DNA from: Treponema sp.
GTDB lineage: Bacteria; Spirochaetota; Spirochaetia; Treponematales; Breznakiellaceae
Assembly: GCA_009777535.1 (NCBI GenBank)
Contig: WRLP01000027.1
Coordinates: forward strand, 1 to 35,780
Length of the DNA stretch: 35,780 nucleotides
Reading direction: 5' to 3'
Shown here: one piece after another, positions 7,330 through 15,160 of the stretch
Layout: each line of letters starts with the position of its first letter
Position numbering within the stretch: the stretch's first letter is position 1
Program-made: the position numbers and the translations under genes
The notes under the pieces: generated by a model
Databases searched by the model: none
What the model was told of the DNA's origin: nothing
The model's input: only the letters and a program-made list of their open reading frames with translations

Positions 7330-8112
7330 ATGGCATGGTTTCAGAAATTACTTTCGATATATGATTTAATCCGCCCAATCCTCGATGTAGCCATACTCGC
7401 TTTTCTGCTGTACAAGGGTTATGAACTCTTTGCCAAAACACAGGCCCTGCAGCTTGTTAAAGGCGCAGGGTTTCTCGCCCTGGTTTACGGCGTCGCCTTT
7501 CTTTTCAAACTTACGACAATTCAATGGGTGCTTACCGTTATCGCGCCGGGACTGATTATCGCCATTGCCATTGTTTTTCAGCCTGAACTTCGCAAGATCA
7601 TAATCCGACTGGGACAGACAGAATTTTTTCGCCCGGATACAAAGCCGCGAATAGGGCAGCTGGAAGCCGTCGTTACGGCGGCGGAACTGCTCTCGCGGCA
7701 AAAACGGGGAATGCTGGTAGTCTTTCCCCGTAAAACAAATATAAAGGACATAATCGAAACAGGCACAAGAATAAACGCGGAAATATCTTCCAGCCTGATT
7801 ATCGCAATATTTGAATTTGACGGTCAACTGCACGACGGCGCCATGGTTATACAGAACAATAAAATCGCCGCCGCCGGATGTTTTCTGCCGCTGTCAGAAC
7901 AGCAGGATATTCACAAAAATTTCGGAACAAGGCACAGGGCAAGCCTTGGGGTATCCGAACAGTCAGATGCTGTAACCCTTGTAGTATCCGAAGAAACCGG
8001 AGCCATTTCCCTTGCTTACGACGCAAAACTCTATTACGATCTTTCGCCCATCGAAGTTACGCGCAAACTAAAGGAATTGATGGATCGCGGGGGACGGAAA
8101 GAAAATGAATAG
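7330..8112 (+). CDS. cdaA: Diadenylate cyclase CdaA (membrane-bound c-di-AMP synthase)
   Basis: CdaA joins two ATP molecules into the second messenger cyclic di-AMP, which controls osmolyte and potassium transport and cell-wall balance. Three hydrophobic segments occupy about residues 15-90, followed by the DAC domain, with catalytic DGA at 169-171 (QLHDGAMVI) and RHRAS at 201-205. Length (260 residues) is typical of the CdaA class, not DisA. ATG 7330 is chosen; a TTG directly before it is also possible and no strong Shine-Dalgarno is seen. The next gene encodes the YbbR-domain regulator and overlaps by 8 bp, the conserved cdaA-cdaR pairing, so synthesis and regulation are coupled. Confidence 0.95.
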   Translation: MAWFQKLLSIYDLIRPILDVAILAFLLYKGYELFAKTQALQLVKGAGFLALVYGVAFLFKLTTIQWVLTVIAPGLIIAIAIVFQPELRKIIIRLGQTEFFRPDTKPRIGQLEAVVTAAELLSRQKRGMLVVFPRKTNIKDIIETGTRINAEISSSLIIAIFEFDGQLHDGAMVIQNNKIAAAGCFLPLSEQQDIHKNFGTRHRASLGVSEQSDAVTLVVSEETGAISLAYDAKLYYDLSPIEVTRKLKELMDRGGRKENE

Positions 8113-8827
8113 CAAAAAACTGCTGGCGGCTATAACGGATAAATGGCCCGCCAAGGTACTCTCTGTGGCCGCGGCTCTCTTTCTTATGCTGTTTCACAGA
8201 ATGAGCAATCTTGAAACCCGCTTTTATTCATCTCCTCTTCAGATAGAAACCGGCACGGACCTTATCCCTGCCAGCCCCCATACAAGGGTTATTAAGGTTG
8301 GATTACGCGGCGAGGCAAATGTCATTCGTCCGGTTTTTGATGAAGATATTGAGCCCTACATCGATCTGAAAAAATATACATCGGAGGGCTGGTACCAGGT
8401 GCCCGTGCAGGTACGCAGAAAAGGAAGCGCCGTTGGCATCGAAGGACTGGAAATATCGGTAGATCCGGCGGAGATATCCCTGCGGGTCGAGGAAAAGATC
8501 AGCAGAAGTATTCCAGTAAGACCTGTTTTCAGGGGAACAGTTGCCGATGGTTATGAACTTGCGGGGCAGTCCTTTAGCCCCGCAGGCATTTTTGTCGAGG
8601 GCCCGCGCGGCGCCCTGGAATTAATAACCGGCTTTCAAACCGATTACATCGATCTGGAAGGGCGAAGCGATGATTTTTCCGTGTTTGTATACGTTATTAA
8701 TCATGACCCCTTTGTTGTTATCAGGGGGAACGGAATGACCGAGTTCCGGGGGCATGTGCGCCCACTGCCGCCGGTGGAAGAAGAAATTGAAGAAGAAATA
8801 CAGGAGACTGAAACCGATGACAGATGA
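8105..8827 (+). CDS. ybbR: YbbR-domain protein, CdaA regulator (CdaR-like)
   Basis: YbbR/CdaR proteins are single-pass membrane proteins whose extracytoplasmic YbbR domains bind and regulate CdaA. This 240-residue protein has one N-terminal membrane helix (about residues 16-32, VLSVAAALFLMLFH) and then repeating beta-rich YbbR units, recognisable as VKVGLRGEANVIRPVFDEDI with YIDLKKYTSEGWYQVPVQV, and SIPVRPVFRGTVADGYEL. Most family members have three to four YbbR units; here two or three fit. The tail is acidic (EEEIEEEIQETETDD). The gene overlaps cdaA by 8 bp and the next gene by 11 bp, indicating translational coupling in one operon. Confidence 0.88.
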   Translation: MNSKKLLAAITDKWPAKVLSVAAALFLMLFHRMSNLETRFYSSPLQIETGTDLIPASPHTRVIKVGLRGEANVIRPVFDEDIEPYIDLKKYTSEGWYQVPVQVRRKGSAVGIEGLEISVDPAEISLRVEEKISRSIPVRPVFRGTVADGYELAGQSFSPAGIFVEGPRGALELITGFQTDYIDLEGRSDDFSVFVYVINHDPFVVIRGNGMTEFRGHVRPLPPVEEEIEEEIQETETDDR

Positions 8828-9674
8828 TCATGATCTTAAACTGACTTTCCTTTCAAAAAAAGAGTATGAGTGTCCGGTTTGCGAAACGGCATTTCATAAA
8901 GAAGAACTCTTGTCCGGCGGCGGCAGACTGATAGCAGGCGCTCTTACAGAGGAACTTCACCGCCTTTACGAGCCGTCTGCAAAATACGGCGAAGTGTTCC
9001 CGCTTGTTTACCAGGCGGTAGTGTGCCCCAAATGCTGGTATGCATCGATGGAATCTGATTTTTCACAGATATCTGCTGATATAAAAGAAAAGCTGGAGAA
9101 AGACTGCGATAAGCGAATGGAAGAAACCCTGCTTATTTTTCCAAATCTGGATTTTAATGAAAGCCGTACTCTCATGGAAGGCGCCGCTTCTCAGTATCTT
9201 GCTTTACGCTGTTATGATTTTTTCGGCAAGGAAGCCTCTCCTACAATAAAACAGGGGCTTGCTTCATTGCGGTGTGCATGGCTGCTAGACGAGATACACA
9301 AAAAATATCCCGACCAGCACTATGACTGGCTTGCGGAACTTTTCCGCAGAAAGGCCCAGTACCTTTACAACGAAGCCCTTGCCCGCGAACAGACAGGTAA
9401 GGAAGCCCTTTCGGGCCTGAAGATACTTGGGCCAGACACAGACAAGAACTATTCCTACGAGGGAATGTTATATCTTTGCGCCTATTTACGCTACAAGTAC
9501 GGCCCGTCTCATGATGAAGCGCAGAGAAAAACATCGCTTGAAGATGCCCGAAGGACAATAGCAAAACTCTTCGGCATGGGAAAACGTTCAAAAGAAAAGC
9601 CCGGCGCCTTCCTCGATCTTGCAAGAACAGTCTATGACGCCATTAACAGGGACCTTGGCGGCTATGAAGAATGA
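8817..9674 (+). CDS. DUF2225 zinc-ribbon protein
   Basis: The 285-residue cytoplasmic protein matches the DUF2225 pattern of spirochaetes and clostridia: an early KKEYECPVCETAFHKEEL zinc knuckle, then YQAVVCPKCWYASMESDF, together giving four Cys likely to bind zinc, followed by a helical region resembling TPR-like repeats (about residues 110-285). The molecular role of the family is not established. ATG 8817 is chosen because AGGAG (8802-8806) stands 10 nt upstream; an upstream ATG at 8754 would lie deep inside ybbR in another frame. It overlaps ybbR by 11 bp and truA by 4 bp (ATGA), so it is translated as part of the operon. Confidence 0.82.
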   Translation: MTDDHDLKLTFLSKKEYECPVCETAFHKEELLSGGGRLIAGALTEELHRLYEPSAKYGEVFPLVYQAVVCPKCWYASMESDFSQISADIKEKLEKDCDKRMEETLLIFPNLDFNESRTLMEGAASQYLALRCYDFFGKEASPTIKQGLASLRCAWLLDEIHKKYPDQHYDWLAELFRRKAQYLYNEALAREQTGKEALSGLKILGPDTDKNYSYEGMLYLCAYLRYKYGPSHDEAQRKTSLEDARRTIAKLFGMGKRSKEKPGAFLDLARTVYDAINRDLGGYEE

Positions 9675-10432
9675 CAAACAATGAAAAGACAGACAGCAGA
9701 AATATAAGGCTGCTCATTGCATACGACGGTACCGATTTTTGCGGGTGGCAGAGGCAGGATTCAGGGCGGACAGTGCAGGGCGTCATAGAAGAAGCCCTGG
9801 AAAAGATACACAAACAGCCGGTAAATTTAACCGGCTGCGGACGCACCGACTCCGGCGTCCATGCCGCTGGCCAGGTCGCCAACTTTTACACAAATATCGC
9901 CAGCATGGAAGCGCACCGTTTTGTGCCCGCCCTTAACAGCCTGCTGCCAAAAGATGTGCGCATACTGGATGCACGGCAGGTTCCAAATGAGTTTCACGCC
10001 CGTTTCGACGCCGTTATGCGCACATACCGCTATTTTTTTACCGCCGGCCGCCCCGCCCTGCCCCATGAAAGCCGCTACTGTCTGCAGTTATGGCGTTATC
10101 CGCAAATAGAGCTGCTTAATGCCTATGGCCGGCTGCTGCACGGGGAAAAGGACTGCACAATCTTCGCCGGGGCGGGCGATAAAAGCCGCTCCAAATGCAG
10201 ATACATCTTCGGCTCCCACTTTTATGCCGAGGGCGCTCGCCTTGTTTTCGAAATAAGCGCAAATGCCTTTCTATTGAACATGGTCCGATCCATAGCGGGC
10301 ACTTTTTTGTTCTACGAAGAGAAAAATACGGCTCCCGAAAAACTTGGGGAAATAATCGCCTCGCAGAATCGCAGCCTTGCGGGCCCTACCCTGCCGCCGC
10401 AGGGGCTTTTTCTTTGGAAAGCCGGGTATTAA
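9671..10432 (+). CDS. truA: tRNA pseudouridine(38-40) synthase TruA
   Basis: TruA converts uridines 38, 39 and 40 of the tRNA anticodon stem-loop to pseudouridine. The protein (253 residues) has the N-terminal core LLIAYDGTDFCGWQRQ, the catalytic block GCGRTDSGVHAAGQVANF with the nucleophilic Asp at about residue 60, and the C-terminal FEISANAFLLNMVRSIAG block, all in normal order and spacing. Start ATG 9671 overlaps the DUF2225 stop (ATGA). No oddities are seen, and identification is firm. Confidence 0.96.
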   Translation: MTNNEKTDSRNIRLLIAYDGTDFCGWQRQDSGRTVQGVIEEALEKIHKQPVNLTGCGRTDSGVHAAGQVANFYTNIASMEAHRFVPALNSLLPKDVRILDARQVPNEFHARFDAVMRTYRYFFTAGRPALPHESRYCLQLWRYPQIELLNAYGRLLHGEKDCTIFAGAGDKSRSKCRYIFGSHFYAEGARLVFEISANAFLLNMVRSIAGTFLFYEEKNTAPEKLGEIIASQNRSLAGPTLPPQGLFLWKAGY

Positions 10433-10454
10433 AATACATTGTAAAGGAGAGAAC

Positions 10455-11447
10455 ATGGGCAATTTAATCATAAACGGCGCCAGTGTGCCGAATATCCCCT
10501 GGGAAGACAGGCCGGCTTCAAGCAACCCCAAAAAAGAAATAATGTGGCGGTATTCAAAAAACCCCGTAATCCCCAGGGATTTAACCCTTTATTCAAACAG
10601 TATTTTTAACAGCGCGGTTGTTCCGTTCAACGGCGAGTTTGCCGGGGTTTTCCGCTGTGATGACACCTCCCGCCACATGGACATTAATGCAGGACGCAGC
10701 AAGGACGGCATTAATTGGGTAATAGATGATCATCCGGTTAAATTTATCAAAACAGATCCCCAGCTGCCGGATTCTGAATACAAGTACGACCCGCGCGTGG
10801 TTTTTATAGAGGACCGGTATTATATAATCTGGTGCAACGGCTACAATGGCCCGTGTCTTGGAATGGCATATACGCACGACTTTGAAAAATTTTATCAAAT
10901 GGAAAATCCGTTAATGCCCTACAACCGCAACGGCGTGTTATTTCCGCGAAAGATCGGCGGCAATTACGCAATGTACCACCGCCCAAGCGATGCAGGCCAC
11001 ACGGCATTCGGGGACATTTGGTACTCGCAGAGCCCCAACCTTGTTTACTGGGGAAAACACCGCCATGTAATGTCGCCTAACGCCGGGTGGCAGAGTACAA
11101 AAATCGGTGCCGGCCCCTGTCCAATCGAAACTACCGAAGGCTGGCTTGTCTTCTACCACGGGGTTTTAACAAGCTGCAACGGTTTTGTGTACTCCTTCGG
11201 CGCAGCGCTTACGGACATTGATGAACCCTGGAAGGTAATAGCGCGCGCAAGACCGTACATTATTAACCCGCGCGAAATTTATGAAGTTACAGGCGATGTG
11301 CCCAATGTAACCTTCCCCGTGGCAGCGCTGGCAGACAAAGACACAGGAAGGATTGCGATTTACTACGGCTGCGCCGATACAACGACCGGCCTTGTATTTG
11401 GTTACATCGATGAAATTGTCGCATGGGTAAAGGCAAATAAAATGTGA
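10455..11447 (+). CDS. GH130 family beta-mannoside phosphorylase
   Basis: GH130 enzymes reversibly phosphorolyse beta-mannosides (mannosyl-glucose, beta-1,4- or 1,2-mannooligosaccharides), releasing alpha-mannose 1-phosphate. The protein has 330 residues. It has a five-bladed propeller style sequence with YDPRVVFIEDRYYIIWCNGY, in which the Asp at about residue 112 corresponds to the family's proton-donor Asp. PIETTEGWLVFYHGV and IYYGCADTTTGLVFGYIDE follow, both characteristic. The ATG at 10455 has AAAGGAGAG just upstream, settling the start; there is no signal peptide, so it acts in the cytoplasm. It follows truA by 22 nt but has no sugar transporter or glycosidase beside it. Which mannoside it uses cannot be read from sequence alone. 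Confidence 0.85.
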   Translation: MGNLIINGASVPNIPWEDRPASSNPKKEIMWRYSKNPVIPRDLTLYSNSIFNSAVVPFNGEFAGVFRCDDTSRHMDINAGRSKDGINWVIDDHPVKFIKTDPQLPDSEYKYDPRVVFIEDRYYIIWCNGYNGPCLGMAYTHDFEKFYQMENPLMPYNRNGVLFPRKIGGNYAMYHRPSDAGHTAFGDIWYSQSPNLVYWGKHRHVMSPNAGWQSTKIGAGPCPIETTEGWLVFYHGVLTSCNGFVYSFGAALTDIDEPWKVIARARPYIINPREIYEVTGDVPNVTFPVAALADKDTGRIAIYYGCADTTTGLVFGYIDEIVAWVKANKM

Positions 11448-11496
11448 CAGCCCGGTGTTTTACCGGAAAACAGGGAATTTTGCGCACTCACGCACA

Positions 11497-11525
11497 TTGA
11501 CACAGTTTTTCACGCCTGTTACACT
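11497..11525 (+). promoter_or_regulatory. Promoter for tRNA-Leu
   Basis: A consensus -35 TTGACA (11497-11502) is separated by 17 nt from TACACT (11520-11525), about 60 nt before the mature tRNA 5' end. The preceding bases contain a small hairpin (CCGGTGTTTTACCGG near 11452) that may end the GH130 transcript. Confidence 0.55.
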
Positions 11526-11588
11526 TTATTTGAGCGGGATTCCCCTTAAAACCGCCAATTTACGGCTATTTTGGGGCATACTGCCAGC

Positions 11589-11669
11589 GCGAGAGTGGTG
11601 GAACTGGCAGACACGCCAGACTTAGGATCTGGTGCCTATGGTATATGGGTTCAAGTCCCATCTCTCGCA
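11589..11669 (+). tRNA. tRNA-Leu, anticodon UAG
   Basis: Acceptor stem GCGAGAG (11589-11595) pairs with CTCTCGC (11662-11668), discriminator A at 11669. The anticodon arm is CCAGA-CTTAGGA-TCTGG with anticodon TAG, reading CUA and other CUN codons. A variable region TGCCTATGGTAT precedes the T arm ATGGG-TTCAAGT-CCCAT. CCA is not encoded. The 3' end of this tRNA is duplicated 200 bp downstream. Confidence 0.95.
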
Positions 11670-11882
11670 AACTCCCTAATATATTAACGTGGGAGTTATT
11701 TGGAAATTTCTGGAGAAATTTCTATACGATAGATGGGACTTGAAGGGTTCAGCGCGCCGAGCGAATGCGAAGGTAAGGCGCACAGGACGTGCGCCGCCAG
11801 CGCTGAACCCCGGCCTGGAGACCCGAAGCAGGGACGCTGAGGGTCGGAAGGCAAGTCCCATCTCTCGCAAACTCCCTAATAT
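11652..11882. repeat. 31-bp direct repeats (11652-11682 and 11852-11882) duplicating the tRNA-Leu 3' end
   Basis: The 31 bases starting CAAGTCCCATCTCTCGCAAA at 11652 recur exactly at 11852, a 200-bp period. Each copy holds 18 nt of the tRNA-Leu 3' end (through the discriminator base) and 13 nt of downstream DNA. This is the arrangement left by integration at a tRNA 3' end (attL/attR) or by tandem duplication; the 169 bp between the copies hold no gene for an integrase. Confidence 0.9.
11731..11863. repeat. Nested hairpin element after tRNA-Leu
   Basis: Three stems nest inside one another: AGATGGGACTTG (11731-11742) with CAAGTCCCATCT (11852-11863), GGGTTCAGCGC (11745-11755) with GCGCTGAACCC (11800-11810), and GGCGCAC (11777-11783) with GTGCGCC (11789-11795). 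A side stem GACCC/GGGTC occurs at 11820-11824 and 11841-11845. The outer arm is an inverted copy of the tRNA T-arm 3' strand. It is noncoding and G/C-rich compared with neighbouring intergenic DNA; a structured RNA or a short mobile repeat is possible. Confidence 0.75.
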
Positions 11883-11909
11883 TAAAATGTGTTTATAAAG
11901 AGGAATACT

Positions 11910-13277
11910 GTGGTCGCAGAAAAAGAAATTACCCGTTTGGAAAAATCCAATGTTCGTTTAAGTTTGACCATCCCCAAAGATGATGTCCGCGCCAAATACC
12001 AGGAAATGCTGAAAGAATACGCCGGCAGCGTGCAGCTTCCCGGTTTTAGAAAGGGGAAAGTCCCGCAGCAGGTACTGGAGCGAAAATTCGCTGATGCCCT
12101 TAAAAGCGACGCTGTCAGCCGCATAATTGAATCGGCGCTTACCGATGTTTTCGGTGACGAAAACATGCCGCGCAGCGAGAGGCCTCTACCCTACTCCACC
12201 CCCAGGCTGGATGACGAACCAACCCTCGATTTTGAGCAGGACCTGAAATTCTCGGTTGTTTATGATGTGCTTCCCGAAGTTAAGGTCGGTAAATGGAAAG
12301 GGCTCGAAGCTGAAATTCCAAAATGCGAAGTTGACAAAGAAGATATCGATCGTGAACTGGAAGCAATCCGGGAGCGAAACGCAATTGTTCTGGACAGGGA
12401 TGAAGGGGCAAAGGCTGCCGGCGGTGATGTTGTAACCGTAGATTACCGGATACTCGAAGAAAATGGTGAAGTTTTATCCGGCAACGAGCGAAAGGATTTT
12501 GTTTTTACCCTGGGGTCGAAAGAAAATATTTATCAATTTGATGATGAAATTACCGGAATGAAAAAAGGCGATACAAAAGAATTTGAAAAAACATTCCCGG
12601 CCGATTTTATGGAGCCAAGCCTGGCCGGAAACAAGAAGAAATTCCAGCTGTCCCTTACATCACTAAAAGAAAAGAAGCTGCCGGATCTGGATGATGAGCT
12701 TGCCCAGGATGTAGATGAAAAATATAAAACTCTTGCCGATCTTAAAAACAGCATCACCGAGCGCCTGAATAAAAACCTTGAAAAAAAGATGCGTGATATA
12801 AAAATAGACAGGCTGCTGCAGATAATAACCGGAAATACTCCCGTTGTCCTGCCCGATTCAATGGTGCGCATGGAAATAGAAAACCGATGGCGCAAATTGG
12901 GACGGCTTTACGGCATGAACGCAGATGACATTATGAAACTTATGGCGCAAAGCGGAAAGGGGCCCGGTGAAATCGAAAATGAATGGAGAGCATCGGCCGA
13001 AAAAGCCCTTCATTCCCGCTTAATCGTGGAAACCCTTATGGAAGAACAGAATTTTGAAATAACCGAAGAAGATATGGAGGGAGAATATTCAAGAATAGCA
13101 GCCGATAATGATGTAGACATCGAAGAAATCAAGGAAAGATACCGGGAAGACAATATGAAGGAATACCTTAGGGAAGAAATAAAGGAATATAGGCTTTTTA
13201 ATATAATTTTGGCGGAAAATACGCTAAAAACCGGAAAAAAGGAGAAATATCTAGACCTCATCAGGAATAATGGTTAG
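11910..13277 (+). CDS. tig: Trigger factor
   Basis: Trigger factor is the ribosome-bound chaperone and peptidyl-prolyl isomerase that meets nascent chains. The N-terminal domain carries the ribosome-binding signature [15 protein letters not shown] (about residues 45-60). The FKBP domain follows from about 150 ([10 protein letters not shown], then [20 protein letters not shown]), and the long helical C-terminal substrate-binding arm completes 455 residues. GTG 11910 is chosen because AAGAGGA lies 5 nt upstream; another in-frame GTG at 11889 lacks this. It begins 28 nt after the duplicated tRNA end and leads the tig-clpP-clpX-lon operon. The FKBP loop is divergent, as is common, so isomerase activity is less certain than chaperone activity. 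Confidence 0.95.
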   Translation: MVAEKEITRLEKSNVRLSLTIPKDDVRAKYQEMLKEYAGSVQLPGFRKGKVPQQVLERKFADALKSDAVSRIIESALTDVFGDENMPRSERPLPYSTPRLDDEPTLDFEQDLKFSVVYDVLPEVKVGKWKGLEAEIPKCEVDKEDIDRELEAIRERNAIVLDRDEGAKAAGGDVVTVDYRILEENGEVLSGNERKDFVFTLGSKENIYQFDDEITGMKKGDTKEFEKTFPADFMEPSLAGNKKKFQLSLTSLKEKKLPDLDDELAQDVDEKYKTLADLKNSITERLNKNLEKKMRDIKIDRLLQIITGNTPVVLPDSMVRMEIENRWRKLGRLYGMNADDIMKLMAQSGKGPGEIENEWRASAEKALHSRLIVETLMEEQNFEITEEDMEGEYSRIAADNDVDIEEIKERYREDNMKEYLREEIKEYRLFNIILAENTLKTGKKEKYLDLIRNNG

Positions 13278-13302
13278 ATTGTACTGTACCATGGAAGAAA
13301 AA

Positions 13303-13905
13303 ATGAGCAACCTGGTCCCCATTGTGGTAGAACAAACCAGTACCGGTGAACGTTCTTACGACATATTTTCCCGGCTGTTAAAAGACCGGATTGTATTTCT
13401 GGACGGAGATATTAATGATGTATCCGCAGATTTGGTCGTTGCGCAGCTTCTGTTTCTGGACGGTCAGGATACGGAGAAGGATATTAACCTGTACATCAAC
13501 TCCCCGGGCGGCTCGGTAACCGCCGGGCTTGCCGTATACGATACTATTCAGTACGTAAAATCCGATGTGCAGACCATTTGCCTTGGTCAAGCCGCAAGCA
13601 TGGCCGCCCTCATTTTGTCCGCCGGAACGCACGGCAAACGCATGGTTCTGCCGTCTTCACGGGTGCTGATCCATCAGCCCTGGGGCGGCGCTCATGGGCA
13701 AGCCCGGGACATAGGCATTCAGGCAAGGGAGATACTGCGCCTTAAAAAAATGACAATAAATTATTTCGCTGAACATACAGGTAAAACAACCGAACAAATC
13801 GCCGCGGATATGGAAAGGGATTTTTTCATGTCGGCGGAAGATGCCGTAACATACGGAATAGCAGATTCGGTTTTAAGGAGAGGGAAAAATGGCGAAACTT
13901 CGTAA
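13303..13905 (+). CDS. clpP: ATP-dependent Clp protease proteolytic subunit
   Basis: ClpP forms the double-heptameric serine protease chamber that degrades proteins unfolded by ClpX or ClpA/C. The catalytic triad is visible: Ser99 in [11 protein letters not shown], His124 in HQPWGG and Asp173 in [12 protein letters not shown]. The protein is 200 residues long from ATG 13303, chosen because GGAAG lies 5 nt upstream and the N-terminus [20 protein letters not shown] matches mature ClpP starts. Longer in-frame starts (13270, 13291) are weaker. It is 25 nt after tig and overlaps clpX by 17 bp, so subunit and unfoldase are made together. Confidence 0.97.
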   Translation: MSNLVPIVVEQTSTGERSYDIFSRLLKDRIVFLDGDINDVSADLVVAQLLFLDGQDTEKDINLYINSPGGSVTAGLAVYDTIQYVKSDVQTICLGQAASMAALILSAGTHGKRMVLPSSRVLIHQPWGGAHGQARDIGIQAREILRLKKMTINYFAEHTGKTTEQIAADMERDFFMSAEDAVTYGIADSVLRRGKNGETS

Positions 13906-15139
13906 TGGCCCGGGGGCTTTTGAGAGAGTCTGCTCATTTTGCGGCAAGAGCGGCGACATGGCGCGCCGGCTTATCGCAGGGCCAAATGATATTTTTATCT
14001 GCGATGAATGCGTAGATGTATGCCGCAAAATTCTCAGCGAGGAAAGCCGCGATCTTTCCACACAGTTTACCGGCGATATACCCACTCCCAGAGAAATTAA
14101 ATCCTATCTGGATCAATTTATTATAGGCCAGGAAAACGCAAAAAAAGTTCTGTCGGTTGCGGTTTACAATCATTACAAGCGAATCGCGAATCCCTCCAAG
14201 GAACCGGAAGAAGTAGAAATAGAAAAATCAAATGTTTTATTGATAGGGCCGACCGGAACAGGCAAAACCCTGCTTGCGAAAATTCTCGCGAAAAAACTTA
14301 AAGTTCCCTTTGCCCTTGTGGACGCCACTACATTAACCGAGGCAGGCTATGTCGGCGAAGACGTTGAAAACATACTGTTAAAACTGATCCAAAGCGCCGG
14401 AGGCAATATTGCCGCCGCAGAACGTGGCATTGTCTACATTGACGAAATCGATAAAATTTCCCGCAAGGGAGAAAATGTTTCCATTACCCGTGATGTTTCC
14501 GGCGAGGGCGTGCAGCAGGCCCTCTTAAAAATAATCGAGGGAACTGTAGCATCTGTTCCGCCGCAGGGCGGCAGAAAGCACCCTAATCAGGAAATGATCC
14601 GCATTGACACCACAAACATTCTTTTTATCTGCGGCGGCGCCTTTGTCGGGCTGGATAAATACATCGCAAGGCGTGTTGTACAGCATCCTCTGGGCTTTGG
14701 GGCGAATACATCAGGCGGCGAAAAAAGCATGAAGGAACTTTTCGATGCCATGCATCCCGACGATTTAATCCAGTACGGCATGATACCGGAATTTATAGGC
14801 AGGCTTCCCATTACCGTAAGCCTGGAGGAGCTTAAACGGGAAGAACTAAGGCGGATAATTACCGAGCCGCGCAATGCTATTGTAAGGCAGTTCCAGGCTT
14901 CCATGGCCATTGATGATGTCAAGCTGGAGTTTACCGAAGCCGCGATTGATGCGATCGCCGATATGGCAATTAAACAAAAAACCGGTGCGCGTGGATTGAG
15001 GGCGATTGTCGAAAAACTCATGACAGACATCATGTTTGACATACCTTCGATCAAGGGCGGCAAGCATGTAGTAATAACACAGAATACAGTGGAAAAAGCC
15101 GAGCCGCCGGAAATTCTTACACTGCAGAAAAGCGCGTAA
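13889..15139 (+). CDS. clpX: ATP-dependent Clp protease ATP-binding subunit ClpX
   Basis: ClpX is the AAA+ unfoldase that recognises tagged proteins and threads them into ClpP. The N-terminal zinc-binding domain has Cys15, Cys18, Cys38 and Cys41 (CSFCGKSG and ICDECVDVC). Walker A GPTGTGKT lies at about 121-128, Walker [11 protein letters not shown] follows, then the pore-loop region and the sensor-2 stretch [12 protein letters not shown]. Length 416 residues is standard. Start ATG 13889 has AAGGAGAGGG upstream inside clpP. The IGF-type loop needed for ClpP docking (GFGANTSG region) appears as LGFGANT. Nothing unusual is seen. Confidence 0.97.
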   Translation: MAKLRNGPGAFERVCSFCGKSGDMARRLIAGPNDIFICDECVDVCRKILSEESRDLSTQFTGDIPTPREIKSYLDQFIIGQENAKKVLSVAVYNHYKRIANPSKEPEEVEIEKSNVLLIGPTGTGKTLLAKILAKKLKVPFALVDATTLTEAGYVGEDVENILLKLIQSAGGNIAAAERGIVYIDEIDKISRKGENVSITRDVSGEGVQQALLKIIEGTVASVPPQGGRKHPNQEMIRIDTTNILFICGGAFVGLDKYIARRVVQHPLGFGANTSGGEKSMKELFDAMHPDDLIQYGMIPEFIGRLPITVSLEELKREELRRIITEPRNAIVRQFQASMAIDDVKLEFTEAAIDAIADMAIKQKTGARGLRAIVEKLMTDIMFDIPSIKGGKHVVITQNTVEKAEPPEILTLQKSA

Positions 15140-15160
15140 CGCGCTGCGGGCGCTGCCCTT

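Noticed and set aside
6794-7441. Long minus-strand open frame opposite dxs and cdaA
   Set aside because: Overlaps two firmly identified genes and has no family-like motifs.
11689-11898. Short open frame through the tRNA-associated hairpin
   Set aside because: It runs through stem-loop DNA into the tig leader, has no ribosome binding site and its sequence is explained by structure.
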